Shown here in pieces: positions 36,328 to 44,137 of a stretch of 64,000 nt of DNA. A program made the translations under genes and the position numbers. The DNA is from Bacillus thuringiensis (GTDB lineage Bacteria > Bacillota > Bacilli > Bacillales > Bacillaceae_G), in the NCBI RefSeq assembly GCF_022095615.2, contig NZ_CP155559.1:4337501-4401500 (forward strand), given 5' to 3'. The notes under the pieces were generated by a model. It had not been told where the DNA came from. It saw only the letters and a program-made list of their open reading frames with translations, and did not search any database. Numbering within the stretch: position 1 is the first letter of the stretch; each line of letters begins with the position of its first letter.

Positions 36328-36990
36328 ATGAGGAACATCCAAAGTCGGCAAATTATTAAAGAAATTTTTATGGTTTTAATCGGTTCATTTATTTTAGCAG
36401 CAGCGCTATATCACATTCACTTCCAAAACCACTTAACAGAAGGTGGCTTTGTAGGAATTGCACTATTCATCCAAAATTTTTATGATATTTCACCATCTAT
36501 TTCAACTGTAATTATGGATATCCCAATTATTTTACTATGTGCTTCATTTTTAGGTAAAAAAATGGTTGGCTATTCATTCCTAGGTTCGATTTCATTCGGA
36601 GTATTTTATTCTCTTATGGAAAATTATTCTCCATTTACGGTCGATTTATCAAATAATTTATTTATAGCTGCAGTAGTTGGCGGTGCGTTAGCTGGTATTG
36701 GACTCGGTTTTATATTGCGATTTGGCGGTGCAACCGGCGGAGACGATATTTTAACAATTGTATTAAGTAAACGAACTCGCTTTACAATTGGGCAAATTTT
36801 CTTCGTCTTTGACGCGATTGTTCTTGCGCTTTCATTATATTATTTAAATTGGACAGAAATTGCTTTTACTATTCTTTCAATTGCTGTACAGGCAAAAACA
36901 TTGGATTTAATTTATTATCCAAAAGCAGAGAAGAAAGCAGAAAAGCAACCAGTATCTATTCCAATGTCCAAAAAGCATGCAACAAATTAA
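36328..36990 (+). CDS. YitT family membrane protein
   Basis: 220 residues, ATG behind GAAAGAAGG. Five or so membrane segments (MVLIGSFILAAALYHIHFQ, then SISTVIMDIPIILLCASFLG, then SFGVFYSLMENYS, then IAAVVGGALAGIGLGFILRF, then IFFVFDAIVLALSLYYLNW) with the YitT signature LRFGGATGGDDIL. Many YitT proteins have a C-terminal DUF2179 domain; it is missing here, leaving only a polar tail (EKKAEKQPVSIPMSKKHATN). Transport function is presumed but unproven. It is the only full-size gene downstream of the tandem leader ORFs. Confidence 0.88.
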   Translation: MRNIQSRQIIKEIFMVLIGSFILAAALYHIHFQNHLTEGGFVGIALFIQNFYDISPSISTVIMDIPIILLCASFLGKKMVGYSFLGSISFGVFYSLMENYSPFTVDLSNNLFIAAVVGGALAGIGLGFILRFGGATGGDDILTIVLSKRTRFTIGQIFFVFDAIVLALSLYYLNWTEIAFTILSIAVQAKTLDLIYYPKAEKKAEKQPVSIPMSKKHATN

Positions 36991-37024
36991 AAAAGCGAAA
37001 GGCCTCGGCCTCTCGCTTTTTTTT
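36989..37024. terminator. bidirectional terminator after the YitT gene
   Basis: AAAAAAGCGA..GGCC pairs with GGCC..TCGCTTTTTTT; A- and T-runs on the two sides. Shared with the convergent EcsC-family gene. Confidence 0.9.
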
Positions 37025-37856
37025 ACGCTCTTTTTTCCTTCTCGACTATGTGGCGCACTTGATAAAATCTATTTGCAAATTCAGTAACGTTTCTTGTTAA
37101 ACGATAATTCACTGTAGACCCGATTGCCATTCCAATTACCGGAATACCTTGGAATAGTTTACGACGAAGAGCATAAATCGAAAATGTTTTCAAAATTTGT
37201 TTTAACACAACTTCAGTAGAAGCTGGTTGTAACACCGCCTCGTCTCCTTCGTAGAAGAACGAATCTTCTTGCTCTAGCTCTTGCAGTAAATTGTACCATG
37301 CGTATTGCTGAAGCCTTCCTGGTAGTAATGACGCATGAAATACCTTTAACGCAAGCATCATTTCATAAGGCTTGTTCACATCATGTCCAAATGATGTGGC
37401 AATAAGTTGGACAGCCTTCACATTTAACGCAATCATAACTGGAAAATCAGCCGTTAATAATAATAAACCTCCAGCACCCGTTGCTCCGCCTTGTACGAAT
37501 GAGTATAGGCGATGTCTCGCTGTTTGCTGCTCTGCTATGTATGTTAATTGATCAATAGATAATGCTTTCAAATCCTCTAGTTGCTCAATTGATTCATCAA
37601 ATAATCTCGACGTTCCTAAAATACGATTACGCGCATCTAACTGTGATTGTGAACTTTGAATCAATGCATGCAAATGAAAGAGCCATCCATCTGCTTTCGT
37701 AAAGAAATCTTTTCGTTTTTTCTCAGGTAATTTCGCAATTGTAGTATGTACCCATTTATCAAACATTTTTTGAAAGTCAGTCGCTTCTTGCTCAACTAAT
37801 TGCGATTCCCATTCTTTTATATTGTCTAAAATGGCTTGTTCTCGCTTCGATCGCAT
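37023..37856 (-). CDS. EcsC family protein
   Basis: 277 residues from the ATG at 37856 behind GAGGTGG. The pattern IKEWESQLVEQEATDFQKMF at the start and GATGAGGLLLLTADFPVMIA with IQLIATS-like stretches in the middle (VKAVQLIATSFGHDVNKPYE) are those of EcsC. The C-terminus includes GIPVIGMAIGSTVNYRLT, a hydrophobic Gly-rich segment. EcsC of B. subtilis belongs to an ABC transporter operon, but this copy stands alone; function unknown. Confidence 0.85.
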   Translation of the reverse strand: MRSKREQAILDNIKEWESQLVEQEATDFQKMFDKWVHTTIAKLPEKKRKDFFTKADGWLFHLHALIQSSQSQLDARNRILGTSRLFDESIEQLEDLKALSIDQLTYIAEQQTARHRLYSFVQGGATGAGGLLLLTADFPVMIALNVKAVQLIATSFGHDVNKPYEMMLALKVFHASLLPGRLQQYAWYNLLQELEQEDSFFYEGDEAVLQPASTEVVLKQILKTFSIYALRRKLFQGIPVIGMAIGSTVNYRLTRNVTEFANRFYQVRHIVEKEKRA

Positions 37857-37984
37857 CGTAACAACCACCTCGTTCGATTTTTTTCTATTGTAACATATTT
37901 CTGCTTCTTCTTTGCAAATATGCTTGTCTATCTTTATTCACATACCATTTTTTAATGACATAAAATATTAGCAAAAAGGATGAG

Positions 37985-38629
37985 ATGAATCACATGAATC
38001 TATCCAATATAAAAAAAGAATATAATGCAGTATTCAGCTTAGGACAAAACTGCTGGCCTGCTTGGGCTTTATATCAATTCGGATTATCACCATTTTTTGG
38101 CGTTATTGATTTTATGCTAAGCCCTTCATTAGAAAAAGTGAATGTATTATTACAAAATCGATTTGACCGTTTTTTACAGTTCGAAAACTTATCCTTCATC
38201 TCATTTTGGGATGATGATGCGAAATTAAGACTCCGTGACAACCTATATGAAATCGACTCCTGTCACGACTTTAAAACAGATGTAAACACACCAACTTCTT
38301 GGCCTTCTTATACAGAAATTAAGTTAAACTATGAGCATCGAATTAATCGTTTTCTAACTACAATCGAAACGGCAGAATCCACATTGTTTATTCGAACGGG
38401 AGGAACATACGAAGAAGCACGTTCCTTGGAACAAATTTTATCTCAAATAGTCAAACATAATTTTTCTGTCCTGTTACTCATTCCTGCAGATGTACCAACT
38501 ATTGTCCAAGAAGATTGGCGATTGCAAAATATTTGCGTTATAAAATGCCCTATTATGGACGTATATCAGTACAATGAAGCATTTTGGAATGACTTATTTG
38601 ATGGAATCACGATTAGACCGCAGGCTTAA
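37985..38629 (+). CDS. DUF1796 putative papain-like cysteine peptidase
   Basis: 214 residues, ATG 37985 (a second ATG follows at codon 4). The N-terminal motif FSLGQNCWPAWALYQFGL supplies the presumed catalytic cysteine, with FFGVIDFMLS and SCHDF supplying further conserved positions as in DUF1796. The family is predicted, not proven, to be papain-like. No peptide precursor or partner gene is adjacent. Ends at a terminator facing ackA. Confidence 0.75.
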   Translation: MNHMNLSNIKKEYNAVFSLGQNCWPAWALYQFGLSPFFGVIDFMLSPSLEKVNVLLQNRFDRFLQFENLSFISFWDDDAKLRLRDNLYEIDSCHDFKTDVNTPTSWPSYTEIKLNYEHRINRFLTTIETAESTLFIRTGGTYEEARSLEQILSQIVKHNFSVLLLIPADVPTIVQEDWRLQNICVIKCPIMDVYQYNEAFWNDLFDGITIRPQA

Positions 38630-38644
38630 AATATATCCAACAAC

Positions 38645-38680
38645 AAAAAGACGAAATCCTATAGGATCTCGTCTTTTTTT
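38645..38680. terminator. bidirectional terminator before ackA
   Basis: AAAGACGAAATCC pairs (one mismatch) with GGATCTCGTCTTTTTTT around TATA. It serves the DUF1796 gene and ackA. Confidence 0.9.
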
Positions 38681-38691
38681 CATATAGTATA

Positions 38692-39885
38692 TTAACCAAT
38701 ATCTCCAAGACGTAGTACGTCACGAGCGATCATAACTTCTTCGTCAGTTGGAATTACGATAATTTTTACTGGAGAGTGTGGGAAGCTGATGAATGCTTCT
38801 TCACCAAATACGTTATTGCGTTTTACGTCGAAGTATACGCCCATGTACTCAAGGCCTTCTAATACGCGCTCACGAATAATCGCACTGTTTTCACCTACAC
38901 CAGCTGTAAAGATGATTGCGTCTACACCTTTCATACGAGCTGTGTAAGAACCGATGTATTTGTGGATACGGCTTACGAATACATCAAGTGCTACTTTCGC
39001 ACGGTGATCGCCTTCTTCTTCTTTCGCAATGATGTCACGTAGGTCACTAGAATAACCAGTAAGACCTAACATACCACTCTTCTTGTTTAATACGTTAACT
39101 ACTTCTTCTACTGTTTGGCCTGTTTTTTCCATGATGTATGGAATTAACGCAGGGTCAAGGTTACCAGAACGTGTACCCATTGTTACACCAGCAAGTGGAG
39201 TGAAGCCCATAGAAGTATCGATAGATTTACCGCCTTCTACTGCTGCGATACTTGCACCGTTACCTAAGTGACAAGAAAGTAAGCTTAAGCTTTCAATTGG
39301 ACGACCTAATAATTCAGCCGCACGCTCCGTTACATATTTATGAGAAGTTCCGTGGAAACCGTATTTACGGATGCCGAATTTTTCATAGTACTCATATGGT
39401 AAGCTGTATAGGAATGCAGATTCCGGCATTGTTTGGTGGAATGCTGTATCGAATACTGCTACTGCTGGTACGTTTGGTAATACTTCTTGGAATGCTTTAA
39501 TACCAACAAGGTTTGCTGGGTTATGAAGTGGTGCTAAATCGCTTAATTCTTCGATATCAGCTAATACTTCATCAGTAATTAAAACAGAATCAGCAAATTT
39601 TTCGCCGCCGTGAACAACACGGTGACCGATACCGCCAATCTCATCTAGAGATTTAACGATTCCGTTTTCAGTTAATTTTTTAAGAAGCATATTAACTGCT
39701 ACTGCGTGATCTGGAATGTTTGTAATTTCTTTTTGTTTTTCGCCATCTACAGTAATAGTGAAGATACTATCTTCTAAACCGATACGTTCTACTAAACCTT
39801 TTGTTAATACTGTTTCACTTGGCATTTCAAATAATTGGAATTTTAAGGAAGAGCTTCCTGCGTTAATCGCGATGATTTTTGACAT
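38692..39885 (-). CDS. ackA: acetate kinase
   Basis: 397 residues. It interconverts acetyl phosphate and acetate with ATP formation, in overflow metabolism. Signatures: [18 protein letters not shown] (N-terminal ACKA motif), [47 protein letters not shown] and TRSGNLDP. The leader holds a CcpA-like box 85 bases upstream and a perfect inverted repeat near the start codon. The position beside ytxK and tpx is as in B. subtilis. Confidence 0.97.
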   Translation of the reverse strand: MSKIIAINAGSSSLKFQLFEMPSETVLTKGLVERIGLEDSIFTITVDGEKQKEITNIPDHAVAVNMLLKKLTENGIVKSLDEIGGIGHRVVHGGEKFADSVLITDEVLADIEELSDLAPLHNPANLVGIKAFQEVLPNVPAVAVFDTAFHQTMPESAFLYSLPYEYYEKFGIRKYGFHGTSHKYVTERAAELLGRPIESLSLLSCHLGNGASIAAVEGGKSIDTSMGFTPLAGVTMGTRSGNLDPALIPYIMEKTGQTVEEVVNVLNKKSGMLGLTGYSSDLRDIIAKEEEGDHRAKVALDVFVSRIHKYIGSYTARMKGVDAIIFTAGVGENSAIIRERVLEGLEYMGVYFDVKRNNVFGEEAFISFPHSPVKIIVIPTDEEVMIARDVLRLGDIG

Positions 39886-39918
39886 CTAGTCTTTCGCCCC
39901 TTTTTCTCTTGGTAGTTG

Positions 39919-39934
39919 TGTGGATGTTTCCACA
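39919..39934. promoter_or_regulatory. perfect inverted repeat in the ackA leader
   Basis: TGTGGATGTTTCCACA: TGTGGA and TCCACA flank four bases. It lies 34-49 bases upstream of the ackA start codon, within or close to the 5' UTR. No known regulator consensus recognised; could be an operator or a small RNA hairpin. Confidence 0.45.
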
Positions 39935-39970
39935 AACCGCTCGATTTTATCTAATCAAATTTACTAAATA

Positions 39971-39983
39971 TGAAAACGTTTCA
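39971..39983. promoter_or_regulatory. cre-like box upstream of ackA
   Basis: TGAAAACGTTTCA is close to the CcpA consensus TGWAANCGNTNWCA but one base short in the right half. In B. subtilis CcpA activates ackA from an upstream cre, which fits this location. The remaining 200 bases to ytxK are AT-rich and hold no gene. Confidence 0.45.
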
Positions 39984-40184
39984 TCATTAGCAAATTTTAT
40001 ACTCACGATTTTAATTTAAACATCGTCCGACATATATTTCAAGTGAAAAAATTGTAACACCAAGAAAAAATATATATTACAGATTTCAAAAAAATTCAGT
40101 TAAATCTAGTATATATTTAAAAATATGACATATTATATAAAACTGTACTACATGAATTACTAACCCTGTTACATATACCTTGCC

Positions 40185-41177
40185 TTATTTATGGGTTGCA
40201 AACCAAGTATTTAATTGATCCATAATGTTCTCCATCGCCTTCATGTTAGAGAATTTAGGCAACTCCACTAATAACGCCTGTTTTGGCATTGTTACATTAG
40301 AGCCTTTCTTTTGGAGAACAAATATACTTTTTGCATTTTTCTCGTTTTTAAACATGGAAACAGGAAGCTGTAATAATCCTTGAATAAAGCATGTTTCTTT
40401 AATAAATGCATGTAATTTTGGTGCCTGATCACTTTCAAAAATGAAGTTCGGTACTAAGAAGAATAAGTACCCGCCCTCTTTCGTGTGTTTCACACTTTGC
40501 TCAATAAATAAGTGATGGGCATACGACATTCCTTCATCTGCTTTTAATTTATATTCACTTGCACCGATTTCATTTGGATAGTAACCAATCGGTAAGTCTG
40601 AAACGACTGCATCAACTGGATCGATATAAAGTGGTGCTAGCCCATCTTGATGGAAGAATTCGATTGCATGCTTTTGTAAATTTGCATTTACTAAAGCAAG
40701 TTTAATTAGCACTTCATCCACTTCTACACCAAATCCACTCATTGTTAGCCCTTCTTTGGCGCTATTAAACACTGTAGTCATTAAATTTCCTGTTCCAATT
40801 GCAGGATCTAAAACTGTGATCTCGTTTTGACCTTGCATAAATTTATGGAATAAGTAACTCATGAACATTCCAACTGCATCAGGCGTCATTTCATGATTCG
40901 CTTGTACGCCTTCTTTCATTCCTTTTAAGATGGCTAACTGAAATGCTTTACGAATTTCTTCACCTTTATATGTTTCTTCATTAAACGTACTATATTCACG
41001 ATTCAGCCTTTCAATTGCTGATTCGGATAATTCCTCTTGTAAAATCGCTCCCTCAAACAAGTTATCACCTGTTTCTACAAGCGCCTCTAAATATGTTACA
41101 TCTAATTCTTTACGTAAAACTACCGCAGAAGAATCAAAAATAGAAAATAATGTTTCCACTGTCTGACTCACGTACAT
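40185..41177 (-). CDS. ytxK: class I SAM-dependent methyltransferase YtxK
   Basis: 330 residues. The C-terminal two thirds is an N6-methyltransferase-like Rossmann fold with motif I as VLDPAIGTGNLMTTVFN and the catalytic loop as DAVVSDLPIGYYPNE (SDLPIGYY in place of the usual NPPY). The N-terminal third is helical, as in DNA methyltransferase subunits of type I systems. The substrate is unknown. In B. subtilis ytxK is next to ackA and tpx, as here. Confidence 0.9.
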   Translation of the reverse strand: MYVSQTVETLFSIFDSSAVVLRKELDVTYLEALVETGDNLFEGAILQEELSESAIERLNREYSTFNEETYKGEEIRKAFQLAILKGMKEGVQANHEMTPDAVGMFMSYLFHKFMQGQNEITVLDPAIGTGNLMTTVFNSAKEGLTMSGFGVEVDEVLIKLALVNANLQKHAIEFFHQDGLAPLYIDPVDAVVSDLPIGYYPNEIGASEYKLKADEGMSYAHHLFIEQSVKHTKEGGYLFFLVPNFIFESDQAPKLHAFIKETCFIQGLLQLPVSMFKNEKNAKSIFVLQKKGSNVTMPKQALLVELPKFSNMKAMENIMDQLNTWFATHK

Positions 41178-41236
41178 TCCTCCTTCTCTCTTTTACACAT
41201 AACTTATATCATACCACAAAGTGTTTTTTTCCAAAA

Positions 41237-41344
41237 AGAAAAAGCGACCTCCTGCAAAGAGCTCCCCTTAAGTTATATATGATATAACGCTTTTTCTCAT
41301 ATATTGGTACCATTACGCAGCAATATATGAGAAAAAACGACCTC
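41237..41344 (-). repeat. repeat-flanked hairpin cluster between tpx and ytxK
   Basis: AGAAAAAGCGACCTC (41237-41251) and AGAAAAAACGACCTC (41330-41344) are direct repeats agreeing at 14 of 15 bases. They bracket a 7-bp stem (GTTATAT/ATATAAC, 41272-41288) and a perfect 12-bp stem (TCTCATATATTG, 41295-41306, with CAATATATGAGA, 41321-41332). Looks like a small inserted element or a duplication of the terminator region. Confidence 0.55.
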
Positions 41345-41357
41345 TTTATAAGAGGTC
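41333..41357 (-). terminator. terminator of tpx
   Basis: On the minus strand GACCTC pairs with GAGGTC around TTATAAA and continues into GTTTTTTC. It lies 13 bases after the tpx stop. Confidence 0.8.
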
Positions 41358-41369
41358 ATTTCCTTCACA

Positions 41370-41870
41370 TTATTTTGCCGATTTAGCTGCTTCTAATGCT
41401 GCTTCATAGTTTGGATGGCTTGTACCTTCGCTTACGTATTCTGCGTAAACTACTTTGTCGTTGCTATCTACTACGAATACTGCACGAGCAAGTAAACGAA
41501 GCTCTTTCATTACTAAGCCGTAAGCTTCACCGAATGAAAGGTCGCGGTGGTCAGAAAGTGTTACAACATTTTCTAAACCGTTTGCTGCACACCAGCGTTT
41601 TTGAGCGAATGGTAAGTCAGCGCTAATTGTTAATACTTTCGCGTTTTCAATACCTGCTGCATCTTGGTTAAAACGGCGTGTTTGTGCATCACACACACCT
41701 GTGTCGATTGAAGGTACAACACTAATTAATTTTACTTCACCTTTGTATGTCTCTAAACTTACTGGAGATAAGTCGTTTGCTAATACTTGGAAGTTTGGCG
41801 CTTGATCGCCAACTTTAACTTCTGTTCCAACTAAAGTCATTGGATTACCTTTAAAAGTTACGTTTGCCAC
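41370..41870 (-). CDS. tpx: thiol peroxidase
   Basis: 166 residues, the standard length. It reduces hydroperoxides with thioredoxin. The peroxidatic Cys is in [17 protein letters not shown], and the resolving Cys in [20 protein letters not shown]. Begins [15 protein letters not shown]. Single gene with its own terminator; upstream neighbour ytfJ is separated by a terminator. Confidence 0.96.
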   Translation of the reverse strand: MANVTFKGNPMTLVGTEVKVGDQAPNFQVLANDLSPVSLETYKGEVKLISVVPSIDTGVCDAQTRRFNQDAAGIENAKVLTISADLPFAQKRWCAANGLENVVTLSDHRDLSFGEAYGLVMKELRLLARAVFVVDSNDKVVYAEYVSEGTSHPNYEAALEAAKSAK

Positions 41871-41963
41871 TTGAAAATCCTCCCTTATTTAAACAAAATA
41901 TGTACAATGTAAATGATAGTTTGTCCCTATCGATAATGCAAATAAAATCGCTTTATTTACAAA

Positions 41964-42001
41964 AAAATTAAAGAAGCCAATCCATTGATCAGCTTCTTTA
42001 T
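41964..42001 (-). terminator. terminator of ytfI-ytfJ
   Basis: On the minus strand AAAGAAGC pairs with GCTTCTTT around a loop of about 14 bases, then AATTTTTTTG. Confidence 0.8.
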
Positions 42002-42004
42002 TCG

Positions 42005-42400
42005 TTAAATTTGAAATTCAGGATCATCTTCTTTTCGTTTATCCATCATTTCTTTCACTTTATCAACAGCTTGTGGCGCTAATTCAATTATTTTATCGAT
42101 GACGTGTGTTTGCTTATCTAAGTGTAATACTTTCACACCTTCTCCATTTATAACAAGGAAGGCAACAGGATTAATAGAAACTCCTCCACCACTTCCCCCG
42201 CCAAATGGATGACGGCCTGAATGTTCTACTTTACCAAATTCACTTCCACCAGCAGCAAATCCAAAACTGACTTTCGAAACGGTAAGAATTACACTTCCAT
42301 CTGCCGCTTTAATTGGGTCACCAACAATTGTATTTACATCAGTCATTTGTTTTAAATGCTGCATTGCGGTTGTCATTAAACCTTGAATTGGATGGTCCAT
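42005..42400 (-). CDS. ytfJ: GerW family sporulation protein YtfJ
   Basis: 131 residues. Characteristic features: HPIQGLMTTAMQHLKQM at the start, the loop FGFAAGGSEFGKVEHSG, and the Gly-rich PFGGGSGGGVSINPVAFLV followed by VKVLHLDKQTHVIDKIIELA. Family GerW (YtfJ) is made late in sporulation and needed for germination with L-alanine in B. subtilis. It is 12 bases downstream of ytfI. Confidence 0.92.
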   Translation of the reverse strand: MDHPIQGLMTTAMQHLKQMTDVNTIVGDPIKAADGSVILTVSKVSFGFAAGGSEFGKVEHSGRHPFGGGSGGGVSINPVAFLVINGEGVKVLHLDKQTHVIDKIIELAPQAVDKVKEMMDKRKEDDPEFQI

Positions 42401-42412
42401 TCTATATCCCCC

Positions 42413-43042
42413 CTATGCTTGAACAGATTTTTCTGTCATACCAGATCTTTGCTTTCTCATAAACATGAGTAATTTCACCGCTGTTTTTACAGTACGGAAT
42501 ATACGAAAAGATGCTGTTAACTCACATCTTGATGCAAATCCCTTCCCTTGAAAAACAGGTGTAATTTCAAATTCTGGTACGTCGACAATATGCATATATT
42601 GTCCTACAACTCCAGCAGCCATTCCTTTTGTCCCCCATGCATATCCAGTGACAATTCCAGTACTAGCTGCGTCGCCTGCTCCAATTTGCGTATGCCATTT
42701 CCAACCATTGATTTTCACTCGTTTGAGAAAATCTTTAACAATAGTATGAACGTCTTGAAGCTTTTTTATCAGCTCTCCAATGCTATCAAGTTGCGCCATA
42801 ATTTTATTATCTATTCCACCGTCTTTTTCCGCTTTTTCGATTTTCTGTCCTGTCTTTTTCTGCTGTTTTTCAATTCTTTCCAATACATCAAACGTATATC
42901 GAATCATCCATATTTTCACTTGAAATAAACATTGTTTTTCCATTTCTGAATATAAAAACGTCACCTTAAGCGATATTTTCGATAATAGTATTAGCAAAAT
43001 AAAAAGTAGAAGAATTATCATTCCAATTACGAGCCACTTCAT
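42413..43042 (-). CDS. ytfI: DUF2953 membrane protein YtfI
   Basis: 209 residues from the ATG at 43042, nine bases after AAAGG; three upstream codons include an ATG too close to the site. One N-terminal membrane segment (KWLVIGMIILLLFILLILLS), then a region of about 90 residues with charged stretches, and the conserved DUF2953 core (KINGWKWHTQIGAGDAASTG and FEITPVFQGKGFASRCELTA). It probably acts with YtfJ, since the two are adjacent in Bacillus. In B. subtilis, yteJ and sppA follow; they are not here. Confidence 0.88.
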   Translation of the reverse strand: MKWLVIGMIILLLFILLILLSKISLKVTFLYSEMEKQCLFQVKIWMIRYTFDVLERIEKQQKKTGQKIEKAEKDGGIDNKIMAQLDSIGELIKKLQDVHTIVKDFLKRVKINGWKWHTQIGAGDAASTGIVTGYAWGTKGMAAGVVGQYMHIVDVPEFEITPVFQGKGFASRCELTASFRIFRTVKTAVKLLMFMRKQRSGMTEKSVQA

Positions 43043-43256
43043 TCGTACCATCCTTTCACTCCATACCCATTGTCGACAAGTTTATTCATCATTAAACAGA
43101 CTTTTATAAAATTGAATATAAAAATTTTTCTAAAAATAAAAAGGGATTTTGACAATTTATATCGAAATATACTATTTGAACATATCATCCAGAAACATGC
43201 TCTGACGATATGTAGCACTAAGACTAGAAAATTTAACTGCAGTGGAGGGATACATA

Positions 43257-44060
43257 ATGGCAGATCGTCGCAATTTATTTTTCTTTTATGGTGATGACAA
43301 AATAACACTCGTTGAAAAAATGAAACCAATATATCGTATTTTAGAGGAGAATGGATTTACCATATTAGATCATCCAAAAAATGCAAACGCTATCGTCAGC
43401 GTTGGAGATGATGGAACTTTCTTACAAGCCGTTCGTAAAACTGGTTTTAGAGAAGATTGCTTATACGCAGGTATTTCTACGAAAGATGAAATTTCTTTCT
43501 ACTGCGATTTCCATATCGATCACATTGATACAGCCCTTCAAGAAATTACAAAAAACGAAATTGAAGTGCGAAAATATCCAACAATTAAAGTAGATGTAGA
43601 TCACGGTACATCTTTCCATTGTTTAAATGAATTCACATTACGCTCTAGTATCATTAAAACATTTGTTGTAGACGTACACGTCGACAATTTACATTTTGAA
43701 ACATTTAGAGGTGATGGATTAGTTATCTCCACGCCTACAGGAAGTACCGCTTACAATAAATCATTACATGGTGCAGTTGTCGATCCACTTATCCCATGTT
43801 TCCAAGTAAGCGAACTAGCATCTTTAAATAACAACACATACCGTACACTCGGATCACCATTCCTTTTAAATCACGAGCGTACGTTAACTTTAACACTTAA
43901 ACCAGACGGAAATGATTATCCTGTTATCGGAATGGATAACGAGGCACTTAGCATTAAACAAGTGGAAAAAGCCGTTGTTCGTTTAAGCGATAAACAAATT
44001 AAAACTGTTAAATTAAAAAACAATTCCTTCTGGGAAAAAGTACAGAGAACATTTTTATAG
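43257..44060 (+). CDS. nadK: NAD kinase 2
   Basis: 267 residues from ATG 43257 behind GGAGGGA. It phosphorylates NAD to NADP. The N-terminal glycine loop reads VSVGDDGTFLQAV, so the usual GGDGT is GDDGT, keeping the catalytic Asp. Other signatures: CLNEFTLRSSIIKTFVVDV, FRGDGLVISTPTGSTAYNKS and QVSELASLNNNTYRTLGSPF. The length and C-terminal NSFWEKVQRTFL match the B. subtilis YtdI paralogue (NadK2) rather than the main enzyme. Confidence 0.95.
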   Translation: MADRRNLFFFYGDDKITLVEKMKPIYRILEENGFTILDHPKNANAIVSVGDDGTFLQAVRKTGFREDCLYAGISTKDEISFYCDFHIDHIDTALQEITKNEIEVRKYPTIKVDVDHGTSFHCLNEFTLRSSIIKTFVVDVHVDNLHFETFRGDGLVISTPTGSTAYNKSLHGAVVDPLIPCFQVSELASLNNNTYRTLGSPFLLNHERTLTLTLKPDGNDYPVIGMDNEALSIKQVEKAVVRLSDKQIKTVKLKNNSFWEKVQRTFL

Positions 44061-44067
44061 CATGAAA

Positions 44068-44108
44068 ATAACCGCCGAATTATGGGATTCCATAATTCGG
44101 CGGTTTTT
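44068..44108. terminator. strong bidirectional terminator
   Basis: AACCGCCGAATTATGG pairs perfectly with CCATAATTCGGCGGTT around GATT, then T-run. Serves nadK and the convergent ytcJ. Confidence 0.95.
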
Positions 44109-44137
44109 ATTTCTCTCGCTACCGGCCACTATTCTTG

